Origin: Flabesymbios commensalis
Taxonomy: Eukaryota; Annelida; Polychaeta; Terebellida; Flabelligeridae
Length of the DNA stretch: 64,000 nucleotides
Direction of reading: 5' to 3'
Assembly (NCBI GenBank): GCA_964017125.1
Contig: OZ024914.1
Location: 23,193,451 to 23,257,450, forward strand
Shown here: positions 1 to 11,735 of the stretch, one piece after another
Numbering within the stretch: the stretch's first letter is position 1
Layout of the letters: every line of letters begins with the position of its first letter
Translations under genes and position numbers: made by a program
The notes under the pieces: model-generated
Database searches by the model: none
Told to the model about the DNA's origin: nothing
Seen by the model: the letters and a program-made list of their open reading frames with translations, nothing else

Positions 1-1880
1 TTCACATCAAGACCAGAAGCTCTGCTGAACATAGCAAAATAGCTAACAGGGAGCGATCCAAGTGGTTTTCAAGAGTTTTTCCAGCATGACTCGCTTTCTT
101 GCTTTTCTATGTCAGACATGGTACTAGGAGGAACAAAGTGATCCTTCCATTTGTTCAACTAAATGTCACTTAGGTGGTGGAGAAAACAGAGTGTACTAAT
201 TACAGTCACATACATTGCATTGTATATTTGGTGATTGGTCGTTCATCTCAAGACAGCTATCCATTCACGAGTTTTGCCGCTGCAATGGGTCATGCAAACT
301 TTAGGGTACTGTCATTTATTCACATTATTAGCGGACGAGATACCATCGGCTATTCATTCTCTACTGGCATGTTAAAGTTGGCTGAATGATATAACTACAC
401 TGGTAGATTTTGCTGATGATGGTGCTCCCATTAAAATCACGATATATGTGTGTGACCAGTCACAGCAGCTTTTTTTGAACTCGTATTTCAACAAGAGAAG
501 GCTGTGATATAGATACGCTCAGAGACAAAACGTTCCTAAATAATATTATTAAGTCAACACTGCTGAAGTTGGTGCCATCCAATGAAAATGCTTTACAACA
601 GCATATAAAGCATGCAGCCAAGCCATCCTCAAGCCTTAGGACTATGGATGGGTTGTAGAAAATGGCAAGCTGATTCCTGTTCAGTCTACATGTACAAACC
701 CACCGTCGCCACCACATATGATTCACAAAATGTCATCCCTACATGAAGGATTGCAACAAGAACTGCTAGTGTGAGAAAAGGAAAATCCCTGCTAATTATG
801 TGGTGACTGTCGGTGATCCCCAAGCAAATGCAGCTTTGCACAACACAACACATAATCCTTATAATTAAATAGCATAACTGCATCATATACTTTTTAAGCA
901 CACTCACTTTCAATAATCTTATAATCGATATACAATGTAGTTGTGTGCATGTTGCTTCCTGCAAACACTAGTTCCTTCGACAGTATTATTTTCAGCGCTC
1001 CTAATTTTTGTTTCATGTAACATTCGGCTAATTATGTTTTGAAGTGATTATTGTAACAAGTGATGTAACACAACAAGGATTAATACTTATGTTAGATTAT
1101 AATCAATAAACTCACCATTGTTATCACATCAAATGTTTTTTTATCAAACGAGAATAATAATATCTACCGCAAAACATTAATTTCACACTATGAAATGCAT
1201 GGCTTTGTGTACTATCTTGTTAGGAAGACATAAAATCACTTCAGGGTTGTCTCCATATTGATCATTGACCATAAAAAGATAGGTTTAGACAACTTTAAAA
1301 GCAAATTATCCTAAATATTGACCGAGATATTGACAACTCAAGGTTTCTTTGTAATGGCCGCCATTATTGGCCTCCTGTAAATTTCCAGTAGTCGATTTGG
1401 AAGGTTGTGCACCTAGGCTGTGAACCTAAGTATATGTAGATATCATTTCGGGTGCCCAACCGTTTACAACACGCCGTCTCAGACTGTCAGTTTTCCAGAA
1501 AATTTAATGTTAACCCCCTGGGTAGTAGTTTTACATACTCTACAACATAACAGTTCCGTATTATAATGTAAATGATGTTTTTTACCTATTTTGTCGCTGT
1601 CATACACATGTAATTTATATGGTTTAACTTTATATCATGTTAGTATGTGAATTCAGAACAGTGTGCGGATGATAAACTCATTCTGGGAGGAAGTCATTCA
1701 AATATAACTATGGTGGCGTAGATGGATCACACAATTTTGCCAAAATATAAAACTATAGAGATCAAAAACACTTCAAAAACCTCTAAAAAATCATTTGACA
1801 TTATAATGATGTTCGGCATTGTATTCCTTGGTCCAAAAAACCTTAATCAAGCCACTAAGATCGCTTAGATATGATATCCA
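1..1880. other. AT-rich stretch without recognisable gene
   Basis: Both strands show only short open frames with no domain-like composition, and I see no convincing splice-flanked exon. From about 1890 to 2260 the phrase GGCGGCCATTTTG and relatives recur, the same wording that builds the longer tandem arrays at 15.5 kb and 60 kb. Confidence 0.4.
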
Positions 1881-2404
1881 GAAACTAAGATATCTTGATT
1901 TTGGATTCGGCTGGCGGCCATTTTGAATTAGGGCGGCCATCTTGTATTAATAAATATAGTATTGTGTATAAGATGTAACTCTCTGAAATTAAATATATAT
2001 TATCAGGCATTCAAACCATAATTTTATCCAAAAATGGTCAAGTTGTGCACTTTTTGGTAAAACGTGAATGTTGGATATTGTATTTCAATGGTCACGTGAC
2101 CTATGACCTTCCAATGACCCCAAAATTAATATTGTCGTCAAAATTGCATTATGGGATCTCAAAACCCGAACTTAGGGCCAAAAAACACATTTCTAGGATT
2201 GCCGGAAATGTATTGATAGCCGATTACTTTTTTTTCGGTGGCCATTTTGGAAATATGCAAATTAGCTAATTAAATATGCAAAATCTCGAATGGTATCTGG
2301 CAGATTTGAAATCTACGGGAAACAATACAGTAGAAACCGTTGAGAAAAGTTTGACAGACATGTTTATTAGATTGGTTAGGATATATCCCTGTCTATCAAT
2401 GACT

Positions 2405-3010
2405 CTTTGTCGTCCTTTAATGCCTGTACATCACTTTTTAATGTACCCCGTCGCACTTTAGTGATGTTGCCATGCCTGTTATGCATATATGTCTCCTTTA
2501 ACGCCTCTTCATTGCAATTGAAGGCTTTCTCGTCGTAGTTTAATGCCTATCGGCCAACCTTGAATATCTCTTTGTCGCCATTAAACTACTCCCCATTGCT
2601 ATTTAGCACATCTCTGTCTTCTGGCGTCTTTTCGTTGCCTGTTCATTGCCATGTAACGCCTCCTTTTGCCTACTGACGCCTCTCCGTCGCCCATTAATGC
2701 TTTCCGTCGCCTTTTAACACATCTCAGCTGCCCTTTAAAGCTTCCTCGTCACCATTTAACGCCTCTGGGCACCCTTTATTGCGTCCCCATCATCCTTTAA
2801 TGGCTCCCTGTCGTCACCATTTAACGCCTTCCTATTGTCATGTAACGCTTCCTCGTCGCCCTTTATTGCCTCCCCGGCACCTTTTAGCGCACCCAACTAC
2901 TCTTCGATTTAAAGTTTCTCTTTGCCCTTTAATTTTCGATGTCCTTTATAGTGCTTCTCCATGACCCTTTAACGCATCTCCGTCACTTTTAAACAGACCC
3001 CCCATCGCCC
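2405..3010. repeat. Degenerate 22-bp minisatellite
   Basis: About 25 to 28 diverged units of roughly 20 to 24 bases follow each other, with a consensus close to TTTAACGCCTCCCCGTCGCC. The block is pyrimidine-rich on the plus strand, unlike its AT-rich surroundings. Open frames across it are by-products of the repeat. Confidence 0.75.
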
Positions 3011-4120
3011 TGAAGTCCCCCTAGAGATGGAATGGTACCCCCTAGCTAATTTATTCAATGTTAAAAATAACCGATGTTCGCTTATTTTTTTTTTTAATTG
3101 ACTCTTTGACCTTGAAGATCACCTTTGTTTAATAATCGAAATTGTAGGCCCTACCAGAGATGTTTTTTTGTATCTAAATAACATGAAACAGGTTAGGTCC
3201 ACTGTATCTGACTACTAAATTATTTTTTAATAAAAAACATGTTTAACAAAATTGTTTCCTTGTTAAGTGGTTATTTCTCGTTTCTAGAAGGTGTTTATCT
3301 GCTACGCTTTATCCATTCTTCATAGTCACATTCCACCAGATAAGACATTTCAGATGATGAATAGTAGTGAGCTCAGAAATGTCAAAACGTCATAACTGCC
3401 AGATAAGCCATTTTGTCATTTTAGATTTAAGAAATCATGTAGTCATTACTGTCATTTCGGACATTATGTGGCAGAGATTAGTCATGTGAAGTGCAAAGGC
3501 AAAAGGTATCAACAAATAAAAATCGTTTTTTTACATTGTTTTTAAAATCTGCATAATTTGTGATCATCAATATCAAATTTTGTTCACCACATGTGTCAAC
3601 ATGGCATCACTGTGGGTTTTATATTTTGTGTATCATCTGTGAAAAACAGTTTTTTGTCTCTCCTGAAAAGTTGAGAAAAATGAGTTATGCCGTTATGGTT
3701 CTGGCAGGTCGACATATTTATTGTGCTAGTCGAATGGACCCAATGTCATGCTTCTTTTGACAACCAATAAGAAACCTCCTTACATCATTCACGGGGTGCC
3801 CAAGGACACTTTAATTATCTTGCATACACCGCAGCGGGCTGTATAACTCTAATTTTCCTTTATTTCGGCCGCCACGGTGTATCGAAGGCACAAAATCAGC
3901 GGTTCCACGCCCCGTCACGGGACATGTAAGAGCATTTAACTGTTATTCGCCCCGTGGCGGGTTATCCAACACACTTTTCTTGCCTTGTGTGCCCCGTGAC
4001 GGGGCAAATAGACCCGGCCATAAAAATATCACTTAATTTTGATAAAATAGTTTTTAATAGACGCTTTGTTGATCCAATAATTTAATTTTAGACATGTCTA
4101 TTTTTCATAAATGGTAATAT
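3011..4120. other. Gene-free stretch with three spaced GC palindromes
   Basis: No gene is visible. Three copies of a 13-base imperfect palindrome of the form GCCCCGTSRCGGG stand at 3909, 3949 and 3991, spaced 40 and 42 bases apart in otherwise AT-rich DNA. A TTAA preceded by AAGGG at 4208 looks like one end of a TTAA-type MITE whose other end I could not place. Confidence 0.45.
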
Positions 4121-4177
4121 TTTTCGTCATTTGAAGCTGGAAATTGCGTTAGCAATTCCAGCTTCAAATTACGAAAA
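4121..4177. repeat. Orphan hairpin with GCGTTAGC loop (TTAA-MITE core)
   Basis: The arms, which include TTTGAAGCTGG and CCAGCTTCAAA, pair over about 26 bases with one mismatch and one bulge around the cap GCGTTAGC. The same arms recur at 30831-30889, inside a complete TTAA element. A half copy with only the right arm lies near 43640. Confidence 0.75.
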
Positions 4178-4564
4178 TACAATTGAAGCAATTCAGCGGG
4201 ACAAGGGTTAAACGACAGACACCCGCACAGACGCTTAAGCATGGAACCAATAGTAGGCCTAAACGTATATAATATGCGTGCTTGTTGCTGTGTAAATAAA
4301 TCATTAAAGACAGGAATGACAAAACAAAATATTTATTTAAACTACCACACGTTTCAATCGTGGAACTATGTTTTAAATATTAAGAAACATATTTTATTTT
4401 ATATCTGGTATATTACTTTGATTAATATTAAAACAACAATAATATGTATTGCTCCGTTTTTGACTAAGTAGTACTAAAATACTAGTAGTACCAGTATTGT
4501 TACTATTACTAGCTGATTATTATTATGCTGGTAATGGTCTTCTAGTTTTATGTTGACGTACAGA

Positions 4565-4673
4565 CCCAGCAGACACACTATGTTGGCTCTATGTTGACCC
4601 AATGTTGGTCCACCGTCTATGACGCTGGCCCACCATTGGATCAACATAGGGCCAACATATTGTGCCTGTTGGG
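4565..4673. mobile_element. CCCAGC-family hairpin MITE
   Basis: A 109-bp element begins CCCAGCAGAC and ends with its approximate reverse complement. The arms carry the family core (CAATGTTGGTCC / GGCCCACCATTGG) around CGTCTATGACG. This is one of two copies whose loop is not of the GNA type. The 2-bp flanks, GA and AA, do not match perfectly. Confidence 0.75.
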
Positions 4674-4679
4674 AAGGTC

Positions 4680-5620
4680 TGCATTGTATATGTCTATGTA
4701 TAAGTAAATCAATCATTTTCCGAAGTTCTATGATAGAGATCCTGGCGTACGCAAAACTCGATGTAAAACCATTCGATTTTATCAAACTGATCTGTATTTC
4801 TGGGAATAACCATACACCAGGTTTTGTTGTAATGTTACAGCGTTACGTGGATATTGATACAATTTGCTCATAGGCTTGAATCATTTCCGGTAATTGGAAA
4901 ATAAAAATTGGAAAATAAAAAATAAGCATAATATAATCTGAAAGCAGGGGCATATATGTCACTGCTATATATATCACCGATATAATTATAATGAAAACGG
5001 CAATGTAACGAATACAGTAATAGTGATTTTAGTCTTATATAACATTTCATTGCGTTTTTCGTTTGCTGTCAGTGGGCAGAATTCTGTTACCCTGATTACG
5101 TCACGTGACGCAAACAAAACACTCAGATTGGTTTTCCCTCCACGGTAATAATTTCCTGTTGAGCGAATTTCTTGATGAGGGTGGGGGGAGGCTGGCACAC
5201 TTTCACCCTCCCATCCCAGCTATTTTCTCTTATCAAATACAAAATACTGCAAAATAAAAAAGGTAAATGTTTAGCTGCTAATTGAATTTTTTTGCAATTA
5301 GTCTGTATTCAGTGCATATGAGAATGTACGCGCTTAATATATTTAACACATTTTTTGTTCTTAGTTCGATATTGAAAATATAGAAAAAATAGAAAATATT
5401 AGACAATAAAAATTACAAATATATAGAAACTGTACAGAAACATTTATAGCTAGTATGATATCTTATTGGAAGTAATATGTGTATGTTCCCGGTTAGAATG
5501 TTAAGCGCAATTCTTCAACTCTGTCTGACATTTGTATTATATCGCATTTTGTGAATTGTGAGGTATACTTTATAATAATATATTCACATGTATGCTTGAA
5601 AGGATGTAAATAAACGTAGG
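4680..5620. other. AT-rich stretch, no gene seen
   Basis: Only short open frames occur, with no recognisable domain, splice-bounded exon or RNA gene. Confidence 0.35.
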
Positions 5621-5622
5621 AC

Positions 5623-5664
<42 letters not shown>

Positions 5665-5696
5665 TCACTACCACTACCACTACCACTACCACTACC

Positions 5697-5790
<94 letters not shown>
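5623..5790. repeat. (ACT)n trinucleotide microsatellite
   Basis: About 56 ACT units are interrupted by a block of alternating CACTAC/CAC units near 5665-5710. Reading the minus strand gives a run of valines, which is a product of the repeat and not a protein. Confidence 0.95.
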
Positions 5791-7080
5791 ATTTGTATTC
5801 ATCTTGAGATTTGAGTGAATTCAGTGTCATGAATTTATTGTATATCTCCAATATAACAACTTGGTTATTATGATGTATCAGCTCTGTTTCATTCAATGGA
5901 TTGTATTCAAAAATATGTCATTATGGTGCATATTAATGAGACTATGGAACTGAAAGGGGCAAGCAACATGGGCCTATATATGAATACTCAAGGCTTTTCG
6001 CATTTTATGGGATGTGATGTTTTTTTGTTATAGTTATTTCGTCACGATATTATGATAGATAGATATTAACTGACGACAGGAAATCTGTATAGACTTATGC
6101 GTCATTAACATGATGAAAATGAACAATACGTTATATTATGTTATACAGTGCATGATAGGATAAAATAGATAATATATTAAATGTTTTAAAATAATTAATA
6201 TATATATACATGCTAATGATACTACGTATGTTTTCGTGATAGAAATATGTATCCCGCACCAAAACTAGAGATAACATAATTGTTGTCACTATTATGTATG
6301 CACAAAATGTGACTACGAGAGTGAAATGAAAATAACATTATCAATAATTATTGTAACATAGAAGGCCTTATACTATCTATTACCAAAGAGTTATTACGTA
6401 GACAAACAGTATACAATTATAAATAGTGTGTTTGACAGTATTATTGCTATAAATCCAAACTGATATAATTATACTAAAAGCCAAATTTGTCATTAAATGA
6501 GAAATAACCCATATGTTCGGACATAATCCGGACAGCCTAAAACAAGAAGAACACGTCAACAGCGCAAACTGCTGCTATTAGTTAGTACTAGACCAGCGGC
6601 CCTCTCCAGATTTATTCATTCATGCGTGTGCTGCTTGTGACGCATATCGTCAAAGAAAGTAATTGCATAAAAAAAAATTCACTTTTGCAAAGTGGACCTT
6701 ACAAACTTCCGTTTTGATCAATTACACTTGACTATCTTATAGATAACGATAAAGATAACGAACTTTTTTTATTATAGTGACCTGTGTTACAATGATTGTG
6801 TTACATCAAACATAAATTAAACAGTTTTAACACCCGGCCCAATGGGCTTATAAGTCACTTTAAAATATAATTATAACTTTGTGTACTTGTAAAAAAACAG
6901 ATTTGGCAACACACTGAGACGCAGTAGCACTGGAACCATTCCCAAGTTGGCCAACCTGAAGAAAAAAAATCCAATACCCCGCGCCTCAGCGTATTTATAT
7001 ATTATTTCATATAGACATATATATAGTATATATATACAATATTACATTGCTATTATAAATATTATAAACATGAAAATTCG
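5791..7080. other. AT-rich stretch, no gene seen
   Basis: No exon or RNA gene is recognisable. A segment around 6238-6300 (CCCGCACCAAAACTAGAGAT) resembles 36950-37015 (CCCGCGCCAAAACCAGAGAT), suggesting an old dispersed repeat. Confidence 0.35.
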
Positions 7081-7086
7081 TAATCA

Positions 7087-7640
7087 ATATAATCTGTTGA
7101 ACATTTTATGAAACATACAGTGCTTCTCTGCGTTTTTGAAATGCTTTATGTATATATTTAGCCAGTTGACGGACGGCCTGCTGCATAAGAGCATCCAGCT
7201 TTGCTGCATGATCACCTACTAAATTGGACAAATATACCTCTAATAAATTCTGTCTCTCCATATTGTTTTTCGGGCAATGGAAAATAAAATGAAACTCATT
7301 TTCTACAGATTCTTGGTCACAAAACGTACATTTTCTCTTAGTGGCTCATTTCTGAAATGACCTGTCTCGACTCTTATAGGAAGAATACCACACCTAAATT
7401 GGGCTAAATAAGATCTTTCCTGACGTGAAAGATTAAAAGCTATGTAATTCTCAAGCCCGTGATTAGTTTTAAATTCTCTGTAAATACGTAGTTTTGGTTT
7501 ACTCATTACACTTGCATGCCAGGTTTCCGCATAATTATTAAACAAAATATTCCTAGCGTAACTAATATCATACACTTGAACATTATTATAAATATCGAGC
7601 TCCCCCATATATATAGAACTGGGCAATCACATTGAGGTAT
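7087..7640 (-). mobile_element. LINE (non-LTR retrotransposon) ORF2 C-terminal fragment
   Basis: The minus strand encodes the tail of a LINE polymerase protein. The frame from 7626 contains the phrases AQFRCGILPIRVETGHFRNE and then, after a +1/-1 frameshift near 7325, CTFCDQESVENEFHFIFHCP, ending at a stop near 7108. The CxxC...H...C zinc-binding spacing (CTFCD ... HFIFHC) is the C-terminal zinc knuckle typical of many jockey/CR1-like LINE ORF2 proteins. The endonuclease and reverse transcriptase domains are absent, so this is a 5'-truncated dead copy. It lies about 220 bases downstream of the receptor exon's donor, that is, inside that gene's first intron. The clade is not certain from this fragment. 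Confidence 0.75.
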
Positions 7641-7710
7641 GGATTGGGTAACACATTATAGATCACTGTGAGTGAAAAAATGGGCACATGTTCTGGTAGA
7701 TAATGATTTA

Positions 7711-7786
7711 TACTACCATGCAAAACCAAAAAGCAGTATCTGCTTACTTGTAAGCAGATACTGCCTTTTGGTTTTACATGATAGTA
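7711..7786. mobile_element. 76-bp palindromic MITE (GCAGTATCTGCTTAC family)
   Basis: Two arms of about 37 bases (TACTACCATGCAAAACC...GTATCTGCTTAC) form a near-perfect palindrome around TT. A relative lies at 48454-48505 and a half copy at 26467-26490. It sits 76 bases downstream of the receptor exon donor, within the intron. Confidence 0.7.
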
Positions 7787-7862
7787 CAGATGCTAAGAGG
7801 ATTCAACTTGATTTTATAAACACAAATAATCACACTACAATACGTGTTGAGGTGTTACTTAC

Positions 7863-8142
7863 CAGCGGCTCTCATTCTGTCACACTCAGGGCCGTATGTC
7901 CTGAAGATAGGCACCAGTCTGTCTCCTCTAGCATCCATGATCTCTCTGTTCACGCGTTCAAGTCCCAGCTGGATTGCAGCCCCGCTTCTTTCCATGTCGT
8001 AAGGAGACCCGTGGCCATTAATGACAAGCACACCTATCTTGTAGTCCGTGCATAATGACGGCGAGATTTGAATAGTTAATGTTAACATTGTTAGATACCA
8101 TTGTAGTTTGCAGAGAAACTTACATGTAGCCGCTGCCGACAT
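7863..8142 (-). CDS. First coding exon of a natriuretic-peptide-receptor-like protein (ANF-receptor ligand-binding domain)
   Basis: The exon encodes about 93 residues. I start at the ATG at 8142-8140; an upstream in-frame TTG has no support. Residues 1-31 read as a signal peptide with a hydrophobic core (WYLTMLTLTIQI), then comes DYKIGVLVINGHGSPYDMER, followed by SGAAIQLGLERVNREI and YGPECDRMRAAG. The order 'KIGVL', 'GAAIQLGLERVN' and 'GPECD' matches the first beta-strand, first helix and disulphide region of ANF-receptor-type extracellular domains, as in natriuretic peptide receptors and receptor guanylate cyclases. The exon ends at 7863 in a consensus donor (G|GTAAGT), phase 1. Transmembrane, kinase-homology and cyclase exons are not visible in the window. 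The gene therefore continues left through an intron of more than 7.8 kb, or this exon is orphaned. A metabotropic-receptor-like ligand domain is the alternative. Confidence 0.7.
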
Positions 8143-8808
8143 CCCGGGGAAGATTGCTGAATCAGACAAAAATGATTCTTGATGAATAGTTCACAAGTTT
8201 GCTGATCTTATACGATGTTTCGCTATGAAAATAATTGCTCCATTCCGCACTTGTGACATCTCACGTAAGGTGATGAAAACAGTTTTTCACGTAGATTAAA
8301 TATTTCTTACTAATTCGTCCGTTTTGGAAAGTAAATATCTGTCTCTGCTTCGCTCTTGTAAAATGGAACGAATGGTTAGTATACGATGAGTATTGGAGCT
8401 AGCTATCTGTCGTAGATAATAAGGCTGAATTACTACCATCGCAACTACCAGTGACCCGTCTGGTGGATGTAATGAATGACAGCGGGTGACAAATGGGAGT
8501 TCAGACTCAGACTCTTATTTCTTATACGGACGCCTTTATATCACAGCTGCTGTTGGTGCTGCTATTGTTACAACATAAGTCAAGACAGCAATGACGCTGT
8601 CGTGGCTACTGCTGGTGCGATTGTTCTTGCTGCTGTTGACATTGTCGTATCCCTCTTGCCTGTTGCAGATGCCGCTTTGATTTCCCCTGCCATCAATCTT
8701 CGTTGCGCAACCTGCATGTTAGCCCCACTATGGCTAGTTACACAAGCACCTCACTATGATTAGACATATAAATAGTGAAGTCACTGGTATTATGTGCAAA
8801 ATCCCGTG
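8143..8808. other. Upstream flank of receptor exon 1, no further exon seen
   Basis: This should hold the 5' untranslated region and possibly the promoter of the minus-strand receptor gene. I see no clear TATA box at a sensible distance. The plus-strand open frame at 8476-8763 has no recognisable domain. Confidence 0.35.
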
Positions 8809-9091
8809 TTAACCCTTTACCCGCCAAGTACGATCGTAGTTGTTTTCAACCCTTTAACCGCCGGTGTCGCATATATTCGGGTTTTCATTTTTTATTAGCA
8901 CATTAAGTACAACCTTTTAAACATGTTAAAAAAAAATATGACATCAACAAGCAATATTTGAAAACAGTTGACCTCCATTTTTGTCAAATCTGAATAATTT
9001 TCACTCACTTGAAGTTGTGGATCGCGTCAGCCAGACACTACTTCAAGTGGGTGAAAATTCAGATTGAATAATTTGGCGGTTAAAGGGTTAA
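8809..9091. mobile_element. TTAA-flanked MITE with subterminal hairpin
   Basis: The element is bounded by TTAA on both sides, with inverted ends TTAACCCTTTACCCGCC and GGCGGTTAAAGGGTTAA. TTAA target sites and CCCTTT-like ends fit the piggyBac superfamily, an inference since no transposase is present. Near its right end is a long hairpin (arms ACTTGAAGTTGTG / ACTACTTCAAGTG) capped by GCGTCAGC. Similar hairpins stand at 47909, 48086 and 31085. Confidence 0.7.
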
Positions 9092-9218
9092 TCTGTTTAT
9101 TATCAGGGTTAATCACAGTTATTGGGAATGAAATAAGTGTTTAAGCATAACGATTTGCAAATGTTTGGTACACAATTAAACAAGTAGGGCAATTTTCACC
9201 CACTTGTTGTTATTGCAA

Positions 9219-9893
9219 AACACACCAACGCGAGCGTGATTAGGCACGCGACGAGTGACGCGACGACAGACGCGAAAAGTCACTATCCACATACAATAAT
9301 AAAAGACAATAATTTATTCAAAATCTGGCTGGAGTGGCATGGAGCGTAATATTTACAAAATAACACAATACATCGTATATACACATAGTTATTAAGAATC
9401 TAAGTAATAACACACAAAACAATGTAAGCGACATTCAGAACACACCAACGCGAGCGGGATTAGGCACGCGACGAGTGACGCCACGACAGACGCGAAAATC
9501 ACGTCACTATCCACATACATGTACAATAATAATAGACAATAATTTATTCAAAATCTGGCCGGAGTGGCATGGAGCGTAATGTTTACAAAATAACACAAGA
9601 CATCTTATATACACATAATTATCAAGAATCTAAATAATAACACAAAAAACAATGTAAGCGACAATCAGAACACACCAACGCGAGCGGGATTAGGCACACG
9701 ACGGGTGACGCGACGACAGACGCGAAAAGTCACTATCCACATACACTAATAATAGACAATAATTTATTCAAAATCTGGCTGGAGTGGCATAGAGCGTAAT
9801 ATTTACAAAATAACACAATACATCTTATATACACATAATTATCAAGAATCTAAACAATAACACACAAAAAACAATGTAAGCGACAATCAAATA
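9219..9893. repeat. Three-unit tandem repeat of 220-230 bp
   Basis: Units start at about 9219, 9439 and 9669, each opening with ACACACCAACGCGAGCG and closing with CAATGTAAGCGACA. They are nearly identical, so the array is young. Each unit has a GC-rich, CpG-dense head (GATTAGGCACGCGACG) and an AT-rich body. The head word GTGATTAGGCACGCG is roughly the inverse of GTGACTGCCTAATCACG at about 10410, linking the array to the DNA transposon debris on its right. Confidence 0.85.
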
Positions 9894-10400
9894 TAAAGAT
9901 AAAAAATATTGAAAGATTCATTTAAATACTGAGTCATTTTTGTAATCACATTTGTATTTTGATTTGACATAATGTTTTTAAACTTTAAAACGTTCGGTCA
10001 TTGGTGACAATATTTGGGTAGAAATTATTTGCTTACTTTAAATAACATTGAACACTCTAAAACAAAAGGAAATTCATCACATAGTTAGTTGTTATTACAA
10101 AAAACGACATATTCTATAAATTCTTGGTGTGTTTGTATGACGTTCGACTTCAACAGATAGCGTGTGTTTACAGATTCTAAATTTACAAAATGTTTTTCTT
10201 CAAATATATTGCTCGAATTTAAATTCCGTCTTAAAAATACGATGCATGTAAGAGTCTAATGTGCGTCAAGAATTTACTAAGATTGTTTTCTTTTGGGAGT
10301 GTTTATTTTATAATAACTGGTGTGCCTTTGATGTTCATGATTTTGTTGTTTGCTGATGCTCCACCCGTAGCTCGAATGATCCTGGTTTCCTTAAGCCCTT
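9894..10400. other. Short gene-free spacer
   Basis: AT-rich DNA between the 225-bp array and the transposon remnant, with no gene or repeat recognised. Confidence 0.35.
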
Positions 10401-10669
10401 GTCGGACAGCACGTGACTGCCTAATCACGGCAAAAAACGTCAAAAAGTAGTCTCACGTGAAACAGCCGATGTTGTTCGCGTTGAAGACGAGCTACAGCCG
10501 CGTTGTAGACGCGACAGAACGTGGGGAAAGATCTGAACGGCGTCGGACGCGGAATAAAGTTTTGAACTGCTCAAAACTTTAGAGCGCGGACAAGCACGGA
10601 CGGCACACGTGGTAATGACGTGCAACACACGTGAAACACACGTGATAATCCGTGTTCCGGCAGTGATTA

Positions 10670-11440
10670 AAGCCACGACTCCACATACGCGTGAAGCGTG
10701 ATGCGTGAAGCGTGATGCGTGTTTACCGAAATCATTTAAAATAGAAAGAGCGACTCCACATGCACGTGATGCGTGATGCGTGATGCGTATTCGTTTTGGG
10801 CTCGCGTATTCACCGCTCCGGGAGCGGTCAGCACGCATCACGCGAGTCTACCATGACGTCATTTTATGGAATCTCCCGGGTACCCCCAAGATCCTTGCCT
10901 GTGATCCATGAACAACCACCTCAAACATAGGCCCTGCAGCAAAACGTTGCCCTGGCATTTATCGTTTCTCTTGCACGATTGCCTTAGCTAGTACAGATCG
11001 GTTCGATCTGAAACAGAATATCTCCGAACTGCTCCCTTGTCATCCGAAAATATTGATAGAAAGGTTCTAAAGCCAATTCAAATTATTGCACTGGACCCCA
11101 TATGTTTTTCTTTGTTTGATTGTCTCATTGATCTACCACCTGTGCGTCAAACGTTTTCTTTTCATGTAGGCCTATAGCTAGGCCATGCACACAGTCTGTA
11201 AAGTTTAATCGTCATCCTAAATTTTGCTCATGACACGTTTATATTTAGACAGATAAGGTGTCATTTCCCTGTGTGTAAAAAAGCCACAGGAGATCCGCAC
11301 TGGTTGGCTACTTTAGCAAAAATAACTTTGACGCATCACGCATCATATTTTGACGTACATGTGGAGACGTGCAATACGCATCACGCATCACGCTTCACGC
11401 ATCACGCTTCATGCATCACGCGTATGTGGAGTGTAGCTTT
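10670..11440. mobile_element. Nested TIR element with subterminal GCGTGATGCGTGA repeats
   Basis: The left end reads AAAGCCACGACTCCACATAC followed by repeats of GCGTGAAGCGTGATGCGTGA. The right end is the inverse, with ACGCATCACGCATCACGC leading to GTATGTGGAGTGTAGCTTT. A second partial set of the left repeats occurs at 10751-10792. Long inverted ends plus clustered subterminal words suggest a non-autonomous DNA transposon of unknown superfamily. No protein is encoded. Confidence 0.65.
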
Positions 11441-11735
11441 ACACGTGGTAAGACACCAAAGTTTAGCGGTCTGTCACGGTCAAAGCACGGTTATCGGACG
11501 TGCATTACGCGTTGGTATCACGGGAAATAGCGTGTGTTTAGCTGCTTATCACTGACAAATGCATTTTTCCGCGTACATAGCACTACCTAAACACGTTTCA
11601 AACAAGTTCAAAATACGATTAATCACTGCCTAATCACTTCCGTATCACTTCTGTATCACTTCTGATTTGCGGCATATAAAGACATTAATTTTCTGAAGAC
11701 CTCGGCACTTGCAGTCTAGATGTCAAGGAGTGAAC

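Noticed and set aside
2779-2964. Open frames through 2276-2964
   Set aside because: They follow the 22-bp minisatellite, and the composition is that of the repeat.
3909-4005. Regularly spaced GC palindromes as a CRISPR or terminator set
   Set aside because: Only three units with AT-rich spacers in animal DNA; neither interpretation fits.
5570-5896. 108-codon open frame of mostly valine
   Set aside because: It is the minus-strand reading of the (ACT)n microsatellite and has no other coding feature.
7672-8055. Plus-strand open frame overlapping the receptor exon
   Set aside because: It is the antisense shadow of the minus-strand exon plus a palindromic MITE.
10440-11555. Open frames with repeated THHASR residues
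   Set aside because: The residues come from the ACGCATCACGC subterminal repeats of the TIR element.
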